DNA from: an uncultured Bacteroidales bacterium
GTDB taxonomy: Bacteria; Bacteroidota; Bacteroidia; Bacteroidales; F082
Direction: 5' to 3'
NCBI GenBank assembly: GCA_937906455.1
Contig: CALCYT010000027.1
Coordinates: 1-64,000, forward strand
Length of the DNA stretch: 64,000 nt
Below the pieces are notes generated by a model, which worked only from the letters and a program-made list of their open reading frames with translations, searched no databases and had not been told where the DNA came from. Both the position numbers and the translations under genes were made by a program. Positions 18,786-26,878 of this stretch are shown piece by piece (positions within the stretch are counted from its first letter, which is position 1; each line of letters begins with the position of its first letter).

Positions 18786-19993
18786 TAATAAATCTTTTCA
18801 GAGCGATAAAATGCATCTCTCTTTTTAAAATACTCAGACATCATCGATGTATAATAGTTATGTTCTATTTCAGGGTATGGTGATATCAGATTAACAAAAG
18901 CCGTATCATTTTCATTTAATTTAGGCATAATTTCTAATTTGCCCTTCTCAAATCTAATCAAACCTCTATCAAATAACTTGTGATGGTTTTCACAAAGCCA
19001 AAGTCCATTGTTCCCATCTGTAGCCATTTTTAACTTTTCAGCAAACGGCAAATCTGTGCGTTGTTTAATTGCTTGAATTGGATAAATGTGAGCCCCTTGA
19101 ATAATGCTTTCAATTTCACAGTGACATAACGAACATATTTTATGACCTCCCGTCTTTTCCAATAGGTTATATATAAAACGAGGGCTTCTCAGGCTTTCAT
19201 CGGCTGACACCGGCTTATATGTATGATTATCATCTTCATCAAATTCATAAGTGTCATTTAGAATTTCAATCTGCGCCCTCCCCCTTTCTCGTGCATAATT
19301 CTTTATAGCATCTATATCAGCGTCACTTAGATATTCACTATCGTTGTCTGCAATTTGAAAAAGGCGAACTGGTTTGTCGGAAATACCACATAAAGCCAGG
19401 CAGAGCATCGTTGTTTCTTTTTGATTTGCGCCAAATGTTTTTCCATATACATGGTAAAACTGCCCTTCGTCGGTAATATATGAAGATTGATTAGCACTAT
19501 TTCTAATACTATTGGCTTCCCTATCAGCAATTAAGTCACGAACACTGTCGTATGGTTTAATCGAAAACCCGCTCAGCCCCTCGTCTGCATTCAAAAACAC
19601 TACACCCATAGAAAACAGAAGCCCATACATAAATTTGTGATAACGAGTCTGGTTTCCCCCATTTGTCGGTGTTATATACAAACAAAACCGACACTTTTTA
19701 TTGCTATTATAAGCTTCGTTAAGATATAAACCAAATGCAGTTGGCACACTTTGAAGATATGAATTACGTCCTCCCACTTCTTTTGGTGTATATGTTATAT
19801 AGTATTTACAATTGTCCGTTTCAAATGTAAACATTTTACCTTTTATGCGTTGTTCTTTCCATTCCACTACATATTTTCTTTGTCCGGTCAGTCTATAACA
19901 AATTTTTTGTAAATCCGGACTAGTTATAACCGTATCGACATTAGGCACTTTATCTTGTGCACCAAGACGACAAATTGTAAATAGTGCTTTCAT
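18785..19993 (-). CDS. Type II restriction endonuclease with C-terminal HNH nuclease domain
   Basis: The 402-residue protein has an HNH/zinc-type nuclease region near residues 290-365: CSLCHCEIES, then GAHIYPI, then GNNGLWLCENHHKLFDRG. The N-terminal 280 residues are unassigned and probably hold the DNA-recognition part. It starts 1 bp after the stop of the two-domain methyltransferase gene, the expected layout for a restriction-modification operon. The region is clearly AT-richer than its neighbours, consistent with transfer. The ATG at 19993 is preferred over a TTG 12 bp upstream. Confidence 0.82.
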   Translation of the reverse strand: MKALFTICRLGAQDKVPNVDTVITSPDLQKICYRLTGQRKYVVEWKEQRIKGKMFTFETDNCKYYITYTPKEVGGRNSYLQSVPTAFGLYLNEAYNSNKKCRFCLYITPTNGGNQTRYHKFMYGLLFSMGVVFLNADEGLSGFSIKPYDSVRDLIADREANSIRNSANQSSYITDEGQFYHVYGKTFGANQKETTMLCLALCGISDKPVRLFQIADNDSEYLSDADIDAIKNYARERGRAQIEILNDTYEFDEDDNHTYKPVSADESLRSPRFIYNLLEKTGGHKICSLCHCEIESIIQGAHIYPIQAIKQRTDLPFAEKLKMATDGNNGLWLCENHHKLFDRGLIRFEKGKLEIMPKLNENDTAFVNLISPYPEIEHNYYTSMMSEYFKKRDAFYRSEKIY

Positions 19994-19994
19994 A

Positions 19995-21857
19995 TTATTG
20001 AGCAATAATTAAGGTTTCTCTTCTCCCTCGAAATGTTGTTTGAAATGATTCTGCTTGATGTTCTTCAATCCATTGTAATAGTAAAGAATTTCGAGAGCCT
20101 TTATATTCTAAAACATTGGATATAATAACTTTACATCCACGTTTTACAAGACCATCAAGATATATTAACAATCGTTTCTCTTCTTCATTATTCCATCCTT
20201 TAAAACCACGTTTACCATCATTATAGCTTCCAAGCGTAAGTAGGTATGGAGGATCCGCATATACGAGAGTGTTCTCATCTATATAATCATCAATATCACA
20301 AAAATCACCGATATGAAATGATACATCCAGTTCCTTTAGTCGACGTGAAAATGACACGATTTTTTCTTTTATGGAATCGCTATAACCGCTTTCCCCAACT
20401 GGATTGTTGAATTCATAATTTGAATTAAAGCGGAGTTGTTGCTGAAATCCATATAATATGACCACATACAAATAACAGTACGCCTTGGAGGTGTTACGAT
20501 ATTTTTTATTGTAATCATCGCGTATCTTAATATACGATTCCTTATTACACTTAACGAGATTATATTTTTTGATGATTGTTTCTATGAAAGTCAGCAGCGT
20601 TGCAGTATTTTCGGTTTTAAACATTTGAAGAATGCTGGCAACAGCAAAATTTATATCATTATAAATTATCTGTTTAAAACCTGCCACATTAATACCCACA
20701 TTAAAACCTCCTCCTAATAAATCTACAAATTTTGGTTTTCCAATTAAATGTGGTTTGATAAAATCTATTATTTGCGATTTTCCACCCATATAATTCAATG
20801 GGCAGTAATAATTTACATCTGCAAGCGGTTTTTTACATCCATAGAACAAGTATTCTTTATGTCCTTGTTTTTCTCCAGTTTTAAAATTCTTATATCGTTT
20901 ATAATCTATCTCATCACATATCACACTTTCTTCATAGCAATATCTTTTCAGTGCATACATGATATAATCCTTTGACATCAAGCCATCGCTACTATAACTG
21001 AAAATAATATGGGAAGCTTGAGTTTTTGCTATTACTTTGTCAAAAAGTACGGCAACTTTATTCGGTTTTGACCAATCGTTGGAGATACCGCTATATGGAC
21101 GTGCCCCTGTAATACCTTTTAAAGTCGGATTATCATTAAGTATTAAAGTTTCTAGAATATGATATTGTACAGAATATGAATTCTTTGTATATGGCGGATC
21201 AAGATAAAGAATATCACAGGCAACATCCTCAATGATATCTTCTATGTTGCAATTTACTATTTGAACATGATTAATATTGTGCGGGTCCGGCTCAGTATCA
21301 GTATCTGCTGGAGGCATAAATATTATATTCTTCACTGCTCGAGCATCCCATGTTTTTAAAAAAGCTCCATATACTCCGGCTACATTTGCCACATGCGAAA
21401 CAGATTCTAATAGAGAACTCAACAGATAACAATATTCCTCATATGTTATTTGTTTTCCGTCATACCATTTTTGTATTTGTTGGCGGAAATAATCAATACG
21501 GCCTGCATTCCAGTCTGTAAAATACATTCTTCCTGAAAGCTGGGGAGAATAGTTTTTAGAAAAGAACCCAATAATTTGATTGTCGTTTTCATTGAAATAA
21601 TCAAATGGATTGAAACCCAAAGTCTCGAAAGTACAACGTGATGCAAAAATTCGACCACATGCGAATGTAGTAGCACAATGTAAATTGTCATTTACCACCA
21701 AATTAAACCTGTTTTTGAAATGATTGGCAATTGCACCTGTACCACAAAATGCATCAAACAAGACCAGCCTATTATGTCTATTCTCTAATAGCTGCTGTCG
21801 TTCAAAAAGTTTCTGAATGTATTCTACTAATGTTGCTTTACAGCCTAAATATCTCAT
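19995..21857 (-). CDS. Two-domain D12-class N6-adenine DNA methyltransferase
   Basis: The 620-residue product is two Dam-like methyltransferases in one chain. Domain 1 (about residues 1-340) has the SAM motif FDAFCGTGAIANHF and catalytic motif LYLDPPYTKNSY. Domain 2 (about 350-620) restarts with LNYMGGKSQIIDFIKP, has a SAM loop variant LLGGGFNVG and catalytic motif VYADPPYLLTLG. Both DPPY motifs are intact. Fused pairs of this class (as in M.FokI) methylate the two strands of an asymmetric site, so I infer a non-palindromic target. Its RNA would carry a leader of about 270 nt with strong inverted repeats. Confidence 0.9.
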   Translation of the reverse strand: MRYLGCKATLVEYIQKLFERQQLLENRHNRLVLFDAFCGTGAIANHFKNRFNLVVNDNLHCATTFACGRIFASRCTFETLGFNPFDYFNENDNQIIGFFSKNYSPQLSGRMYFTDWNAGRIDYFRQQIQKWYDGKQITYEEYCYLLSSLLESVSHVANVAGVYGAFLKTWDARAVKNIIFMPPADTDTEPDPHNINHVQIVNCNIEDIIEDVACDILYLDPPYTKNSYSVQYHILETLILNDNPTLKGITGARPYSGISNDWSKPNKVAVLFDKVIAKTQASHIIFSYSSDGLMSKDYIMYALKRYCYEESVICDEIDYKRYKNFKTGEKQGHKEYLFYGCKKPLADVNYYCPLNYMGGKSQIIDFIKPHLIGKPKFVDLLGGGFNVGINVAGFKQIIYNDINFAVASILQMFKTENTATLLTFIETIIKKYNLVKCNKESYIKIRDDYNKKYRNTSKAYCYLYVVILYGFQQQLRFNSNYEFNNPVGESGYSDSIKEKIVSFSRRLKELDVSFHIGDFCDIDDYIDENTLVYADPPYLLTLGSYNDGKRGFKGWNNEEEKRLLIYLDGLVKRGCKVIISNVLEYKGSRNSLLLQWIEEHQAESFQTTFRGRRETLIIAQ

Positions 21858-21971
21858 CCTTATATCAACGCCATAATTGTTAGCGAAAGGACTACCAGTT
21901 CGGGATATGGGCTAAAACAAAGGACCCCGGGACATAAAAAAGCGCGGAAAGGCACTTGTCAACGTCCTAAG

Positions 21972-22076
21972 GTCCTAGCAAAACCCATTGTACAGACAAG
22001 TCTCCAGTCCACGCCATAGCGCAGACGTTGGCACTTATTCGTTGTACAATGTCTTGTGAAATTGCTAGGTTCTAGG
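21972..22076 (-). repeat. Long imperfect hairpin in the restriction-modification operon leader
   Basis: gtcctaaggtcctagcaa near 21970 pairs with ttgctaggttctaggac near 22075 (one mismatch and one unpaired base). Inside it cattgtaca and tgtacaatg pair, enclosing about 50 nt. Both arms lie between the promoter box at 22141 and the methyltransferase ATG. End positions are approximate. Confidence 0.65.
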
Positions 22077-22140
22077 ACATTTCGAATATAGCACTAACGC
22101 TATGTTATTTTCAATAAATTAAGTATCACGATACTCGGTG

Positions 22141-22148
22141 CAAAGATA
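22141..22148 (-). promoter_or_regulatory. -7 promoter element (TATCTTTG) for the restriction-modification operon
   Basis: Perfect TAnnTTTG match about 285 bp upstream of the methyltransferase ATG, implying a long leader. Confidence 0.55.
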
Positions 22149-22510
22149 CAAATAGTTTTTAAAGGATAGAAAACTTTTTTAAAATAATCTTTTCGCGGCT
22201 TCGCCCCACTGGGTTTACAGCACGGGCCCGCGCCAAATAGCGGTTCGAGCTTTATATGGCGCTTGATCTTTTAGTTTCACTGATTTTGCTTTGTCTCAAC
22301 ATAGCTCAAGCAAACTTGGCTCTGTATTCGACTTGAGCAAAATTCGGTTCATTTTTCATCAAGGGAAAAGGAACAAAAACCGCTCGAGGAGGGCTATCAT
22401 TAAAAAAGGATTGTTGTTGCCGCTGGCATTAAGGGCGTTAAAGCCATTAAGGGCGTTAGTGGTGGCGGCAAAAATATAGTAAATCTTGCTAATCCTGTCA
22501 GAAAAATCAT

Positions 22511-22518
22511 TATCTTTG
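22511..22518 (+). promoter_or_regulatory. -7 promoter element (TATCTTTG) for hydF
   Basis: Perfect consensus about 100 bp upstream of hydF. The leader contains the repeat hairpin at 22531-22604. Confidence 0.6.
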
Positions 22519-22530
22519 CAACGTCAAACC

Positions 22531-22604
22531 AGCCATTAGCTATTAGCCATTAGCATTTTTAGACAAATTAAACAGCTAATGGCTAACGGCTAACAGTTAA
22601 TGAC
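22531..22604. repeat. Inverted TTAGCCA-type repeats in the hydF leader
   Basis: Plus-sense units (agccattagctattagccattagc in pieces) are followed by inverted units (gctaatggctaacggctaac in pieces), able to form a hairpin ending just before the hydF start. Confidence 0.7.
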
Positions 22605-22618
22605 TAAAAAGAAAGAAA

Positions 22619-23809
22619 ATGGCTAAAGACTTAAAACCTCATATCGGGATTTTCGGGCGGATGAACAACGGTAAAAGCACGATAATCAACAAGTTAACAG
22701 GACAGCCCTTGTCAATTGTGTCGGAGCAGGCGGGAACAACCACCGACCCGGTGAGGAAGGCTATCGAGATATTCGGCATCGGCCCGGTGATTTTGATTGA
22801 CACCGCAGGCATCGACGATATGAGCGAACTCGGCAAACAACGTGTCGCGAAAACATATCTGACTATCAAAGAGATAGACTGCGCCATCTTGGTGATTGCC
22901 GGAGAGGAATTCGGAGAGACAGAAAAGGCAATAATCGGAGAACTCAGGAAGCATGAGATACCATTTATTATAGTTCACAATAAATCGGATTTATCGGAGC
23001 TCTCGGAAAGCCACAAAAAAGCCATCGAAAACGAGTTTTCCACTAAAATATTGGAATTCAGCGCTTTAAAAGATGATGCAAAAAGTCTTCAAGAAGCTCT
23101 GAAAAAAGCTATTCCGGAGAGTGCTTTCAAGCGTCCTTCGCTGCTCGGAGGCATAATAAAACCTGGCGACGTGGTGGTGTTGGTAACCCCAATAGACGAC
23201 GAGGCTCCCGAAGGCCGCATGATACTTCCACAAGTGATGGCGATACGCGATGTGCTCGACAACGACTGCATTTGCGTGGTGCTTAAAGAAACGGCATTGC
23301 AACAATACTTCGATTTTAATATGCCTAAGCCCGCCCTCGTAGTCACTGATTCTCAAGTGTTTGGTCTTGTCAGCAAGATTGTGCCCGATGACGTGCCGCT
23401 CACCAGCTTCAGCATCGTCTTGGCGCGTTTGAGAGGCGATTTCGAGAACTATCTGAAAGGCACCCCTCACCTGTCGGACCTCAAAGACGGTGACAAAATA
23501 CTGATGCTCGAGTCGTGCACACACGAAATCAGCTGCGGCGACATCGGAAGGGTTAAACTGCCGAATTTGATAAGGAAATTCACCGGCAAAAACGTGGAAT
23601 TCACCTATCTTTCAGGCTTGACACCGATTAAAAACATCCGCCAATACGCCATCGCGATACAATGCGGAGGCTGCGTCGCCACACGTAAGCAATTGATTAA
23701 CAGGACAAACCAGGCCATAGATAACGGTGTGCCGATTACAAATTACGGAATGGCGATTGCCTATATGAACGGGATTTTTGAAAGAGCGACGAGGGTTTTT
23801 AGCCATTAG
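22619..23809 (+). CDS. hydF: [FeFe]-hydrogenase H-cluster maturation GTPase HydF
   Basis: The 396-residue scaffold receives the di-iron subcluster from HydE/HydG and delivers it to the hydrogenase. The GTPase part has G1 GRMNNGKST (about residues 13-21), a TTTDPV switch, DTAG and NKSD. The C-terminal cluster ligands are visible as ESCTHEISCGD and IQCGGCVAT. The last residues (FSH) and the TAG stop are encoded by a TTAGCCA repeat. hydG follows 264 bp downstream on the same strand with its own promoter box. Confidence 0.96.
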   Translation: MAKDLKPHIGIFGRMNNGKSTIINKLTGQPLSIVSEQAGTTTDPVRKAIEIFGIGPVILIDTAGIDDMSELGKQRVAKTYLTIKEIDCAILVIAGEEFGETEKAIIGELRKHEIPFIIVHNKSDLSELSESHKKAIENEFSTKILEFSALKDDAKSLQEALKKAIPESAFKRPSLLGGIIKPGDVVVLVTPIDDEAPEGRMILPQVMAIRDVLDNDCICVVLKETALQQYFDFNMPKPALVVTDSQVFGLVSKIVPDDVPLTSFSIVLARLRGDFENYLKGTPHLSDLKDGDKILMLESCTHEISCGDIGRVKLPNLIRKFTGKNVEFTYLSGLTPIKNIRQYAIAIQCGGCVATRKQLINRTNQAIDNGVPITNYGMAIAYMNGIFERATRVFSH

Positions 23810-23846
23810 CCATTAGTCATTAGCCATTAGCCATTAGCTATTAGTT
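23800..23846. repeat. TTAGCCA heptamer array spanning the hydF stop
   Basis: About six units with period 7. The hydF codons AGC CAT TAG are part of the array. Confidence 0.85.
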
Positions 23847-23879
23847 TTTTTTTATGTTTGGTCATGTTAAAAAAATTAT

Positions 23880-23887
23880 TATTTTTG
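23880..23887 (+). promoter_or_regulatory. -7 promoter element (TATTTTTG) for hydG
   Basis: TAnnTTTG match giving a leader of about 180 nt before hydG. Confidence 0.55.
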
Positions 23888-23892
23888 CAGAA

Positions 23893-24073
23893 CCAACCAA
23901 CAATAGTTTGTAAACAGCCTAAAGTCGAGATAAATTATTGAGACTAAGGGATTTACGAATAAAAAGTCAGAGCCGGAAGAGGTAAAAATCTGACGGCAAG
24001 GGAATTGAAACACTTCATTTCTCAGCTGAATTTTGTTGTTTTGAAAAAAAATAACAAATAAAAAGCTAAAAAT
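23893..24073 (+). other. Long hydG 5' leader with possible pseudoknot
   Basis: A hairpin gtcaga/tctgac (23966-23971 with 23989-23994) carries GCC in its loop that can pair with GGC right after the stem (23995-23997), an H-type pseudoknot layout. I recognise no known riboswitch. The pairing is short and may be chance. Confidence 0.35.
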
Positions 24074-25528
24074 ATGCAATTTCATCCGGAAAAATGCAGG
24101 ATTCCTGACGAGCCGAACCGACCATTCATCGATTCCGAAGAGATTTGGGAATTCATCAACAACACCAAGAGCACACCTGAGCGCGTGCGCGAAATCATCA
24201 ACAAATCCTTGGCAAAGAACCGTCTGACGATGGAAGAGACCGCTGTCCTCGTCAACACTACCGATCCGGCATTAGTCGAGGAAATCAAGGAGGGCGCAAG
24301 AGAGCTGAAACGCCGCATCTACGGCAACCGCATCGTGCTATTCGCCCCTCTCTACGTGGGCAACTACTGCGTAAACAACTGCAAATACTGTGGTTTCCGC
24401 TCATCTAACAAAGAGCAGATCCGCACAACTCTCACCGACGAGGAACTCATCCACAACGTGGAGGCATTGGAGGAAGACGGCCAGAAACGTCTCATCCTCG
24501 TCTATGGCGAGTCACCGAAATATTCACCTGAGTACATAGCCCACACCGTGAAAGTGACTTACGCCACAAAGAAAGGCAAAGGCAGCATCCGCCGCGTGAA
24601 CATCAACGCAGCCCCTTTGGATGTGGAAGGCTTCCGCACCGTGAAAGAGGCAGGCATCGGGACATACCAAATCTTCCAGGAGACCTATTGCCCTGAGGTT
24701 TACAATGACTATCACCCTATCAACACCAAGAAAGGCGACTACAACTACCGTCTGACTGCCATGGACCGCGCTCAGCAAGCCGGAATTGACGACAACGGTT
24801 TAGGCATCCTCTTCGGCTTGTACGACTGGCGTTACGAGGTGCTCGCCATGATACGCCACACCAACCACCTCGAGGCTTGCTTCAACGTGGGACCGCACAC
24901 CATCTCATTCCCGAGAATCAAGGACGCTTCGGGCCTCGACATCGACAAGAAATATTTCGTCGATGACGACACATTTGAGAAAATCATAGCCATTTTCCGC
25001 TTAGCGGTACCTTACACCGGCATGATTCTTACCGCACGCGAAGACGCGGATTTTCGCGCAAAAGCCATAGAATACGGCATCTCACAGATCGACGGCGGCA
25101 CCAACCTGCAAATCGGCGACTACAAATACCATCACGAGGAGGAAGAGAAAAACAGCGACAAGCAGGAAGACCAGAACCTTCACCGCGAGCAGTTCAAGAT
25201 TGGCGACGACCGCACCTTAGGCGACATCATCGACAAACTTCTCGACCACGACTTCATCCCGAGTTTCTGCACCGCATGCTATCGTCTTGGCAGAACGGGC
25301 GAGCATTTCATGGAGTTCAGCGTGCCGGGCTTCATCAAACGCTACTGCACTCCGAATGCCATACTCACCTTGACGGAATATTTAGTTGACTACGCCACCC
25401 CCGAAGTGGCCGCAAAAGGCTGGAAGACAATAGAAAACAACTTCAAAAACGTTGACCCGCAGTTCCTCGAAGAGCTTAAGAAGCGCATCGAGAGAATCAA
25501 ACAAGGGGAACGGGATCTTTATTTTTAG
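24074..25528 (+). CDS. hydG: [FeFe]-hydrogenase maturase HydG (radical SAM tyrosine lyase)
   Basis: The 484-residue enzyme cleaves tyrosine to give the CO and CN ligands of the H-cluster. The radical SAM motif CX3CX2C is CVNNCKYC (about residue 100). The C-terminal auxiliary cluster motif CX2C is in FCTACYRLGR (about residue 397). Both clusters are therefore present, which distinguishes HydG from ThiH. The TAG stop begins a TTAGCCA array shared with the convergent hydE gene. Confidence 0.97.
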   Translation: MQFHPEKCRIPDEPNRPFIDSEEIWEFINNTKSTPERVREIINKSLAKNRLTMEETAVLVNTTDPALVEEIKEGARELKRRIYGNRIVLFAPLYVGNYCVNNCKYCGFRSSNKEQIRTTLTDEELIHNVEALEEDGQKRLILVYGESPKYSPEYIAHTVKVTYATKKGKGSIRRVNINAAPLDVEGFRTVKEAGIGTYQIFQETYCPEVYNDYHPINTKKGDYNYRLTAMDRAQQAGIDDNGLGILFGLYDWRYEVLAMIRHTNHLEACFNVGPHTISFPRIKDASGLDIDKKYFVDDDTFEKIIAIFRLAVPYTGMILTAREDADFRAKAIEYGISQIDGGTNLQIGDYKYHHEEEEKNSDKQEDQNLHREQFKIGDDRTLGDIIDKLLDHDFIPSFCTACYRLGRTGEHFMEFSVPGFIKRYCTPNAILTLTEYLVDYATPEVAAKGWKTIENNFKNVDPQFLEELKKRIERIKQGERDLYF

Positions 25529-25603
25529 CCATTAGCCGTTAGCCATTAGCCATTAGCTGTCATATCCCTAATGGCTAATGGCTAATAACTAATGGCTATT
25601 AAG
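25525..25603. repeat. Inverted TTAGCCA arrays between hydG and hydE
   Basis: Plus-sense units at 25525-25558 and inverted units at 25570-25603 form a large hairpin. It contains the stop codons of both convergent genes. Confidence 0.85.
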
Positions 25604-26668
25604 GAAGGCTTTTGAGTCGCCCCAGGCGTTGTACAGAACCTTATGCCCGATTGATGCCATACGCACATCCAAGCATGTCTGGCATTGGTCGGGCTTGTCG
25701 TTGACACACGCTTTGTCAGGATAAATCAGATAATTCTCACGAAACTCGTTAGGTGTGAGATTAGGCATTATCACGTTGGCACCCACAGCTATCGCCTTCT
25801 CGCGTCCGAGCGGGTCAACGGTCTGGTTGGCGGTGGCAGCCACCATGTTGATTTCAGGCATCATCAGGCGCAAGACTGCTATCATCTTGAGCGTCAAGTT
25901 CATACGTTCTTTGGCAGAAGGGATCCGGTCTTTATGTTCATAAAGGGGAGTGTCGGGATGAGGTATGAATGGACCCATTCCGACCATCGCCACGTCTTTG
26001 TTCTTGAAGAACAGCAAGTCGTTGGCGAGATTGTCGAGGGTCTGGAACGGCAGTCCCACCATGACGCCTGTACCTGTCTGATAGCCAATGCTTAACAGAT
26101 TGTCGATACACTCTATACGACGTTTAAAATCATGTCGTTTATCCTTTGGATGAATCTTATAATACAGTTCCTCGTCGGATGCCTCGATACGCAGCAGGTA
26201 ACGATGTGCTCCGGCATCGAACCAGCGGCGGTAGGTCTCCTCGGTCTGCTCGCCCAGCGACAGCGTGATTCCGAGGCTGCCGTTGTCGATTTTCTTTATC
26301 TCACGGACGAGATATTCTATCTTATTGACGAAATCCTTGTCATCGCGTTCGCCGCTTTGTATCGCGACAGAGCCATAGCCGAGTTGATGAGCCAGGCGAG
26401 CGCATTCAAGCACCTCGTCATCTGTGAGTGTGTAGCGTTCCACCTTGGTGTTTTTGGCGCGCACGCCGCAGTACAAGCAGTATTTCGCACATCGGTTACT
26501 GTATTCGATAAGACCGCGCAGATGCACGCAATTGTCAAGATGCTTCAGCTTGGTCTCGAGCGACTTGCGGAAAAGGCGCGACATCTCCTCGCCTTCCGCC
26601 GCGAGAAGTGTCATGATTTCCTCTTTTGAGAGCTCGTGTTTTGACAATATTTCGTCGAATGATGACAT
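25589..26668 (-). CDS. hydE: [FeFe]-hydrogenase maturase HydE (radical SAM)
   Basis: The 359-residue radical SAM enzyme works with HydG and HydF to build the H-cluster di-iron site. The cluster motif is CAKYCLYCG (about residue 65). IQSGERDD, LSLGEQTEETYRRW and GTGVMVGLP are typical HydE segments. The start at 26668 follows a perfect TATCTTTG box and matches the family; longer readings run through the promoter. The last residues NSH and stop are repeat-encoded, as in hydF. Confidence 0.95.
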   Translation of the reverse strand: MSSFDEILSKHELSKEEIMTLLAAEGEEMSRLFRKSLETKLKHLDNCVHLRGLIEYSNRCAKYCLYCGVRAKNTKVERYTLTDDEVLECARLAHQLGYGSVAIQSGERDDKDFVNKIEYLVREIKKIDNGSLGITLSLGEQTEETYRRWFDAGAHRYLLRIEASDEELYYKIHPKDKRHDFKRRIECIDNLLSIGYQTGTGVMVGLPFQTLDNLANDLLFFKNKDVAMVGMGPFIPHPDTPLYEHKDRIPSAKERMNLTLKMIAVLRLMMPEINMVAATANQTVDPLGREKAIAVGANVIMPNLTPNEFRENYLIYPDKACVNDKPDQCQTCLDVRMASIGHKVLYNAWGDSKAFLNSH

Positions 26669-26682
26669 CGCTGAAATTTTTG

Positions 26683-26690
26683 CAAAGATA
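26683..26690 (-). promoter_or_regulatory. -7 promoter element (TATCTTTG) for hydE
   Basis: Perfect consensus 14 bp before the hydE ATG. Confidence 0.6.
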
Positions 26691-26859
26691 GAACTTTTTT
26701 TCACGCAGAAAGAGCAGAAATGGCGTAAATAATTTGAAAAATTTCTTGAAGCGGATATGACAACAATGTAAAAGTCGCATCCGTAATGCGTGATTTGGTG
26801 AGTTTTTTGTGATATAATCAAAAAATGTAATAGTATTCTTTTATCATAATAAAAATTCG

Positions 26860-26867
26860 TATTTTTG
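26860..26867 (+). promoter_or_regulatory. -7 promoter element (TATTTTTG) for the 26879 ATPase
   Basis: TAnnTTTG match 11 bp before the first ATG; this supports the second ATG at 26894 as an alternative start. Confidence 0.5.
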
Positions 26868-26878
26868 CACCGGAAAAA

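Larger units (their letters stand above)
21858..22618. other. Long intergenic region with structured leader and inverted repeats
   Basis: No protein gene is visible. It holds a minus-strand promoter box at 22141-22148, a long hairpin at 21972-22076, and an inverted repeat gctcaag/cttgagc at about 22307-22340. A GC-rich hairpin gcgcca/tggcgc lies around 22224-22262. The hydF promoter (22511-22518) and a TTAGCCA-type repeat hairpin (22531-22604) complete it. Confidence 0.6.

Noticed and set aside
21858..21890. The segment before the methyltransferase (ctaacaatt ... ggcgttgat on the minus strand) looks like the two ends of an integron attC site.
   Set aside because: The two parts are only a few bases apart, the consensus RYYYAAC/GTTRRRY is not met, and no integrase or second cassette site is visible.
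23800..25605. Regularly spaced TTAGCCA units could be mistaken for a CRISPR array.
   Set aside because: The unit is 7 bp with no unique spacers, and no cas genes are present.
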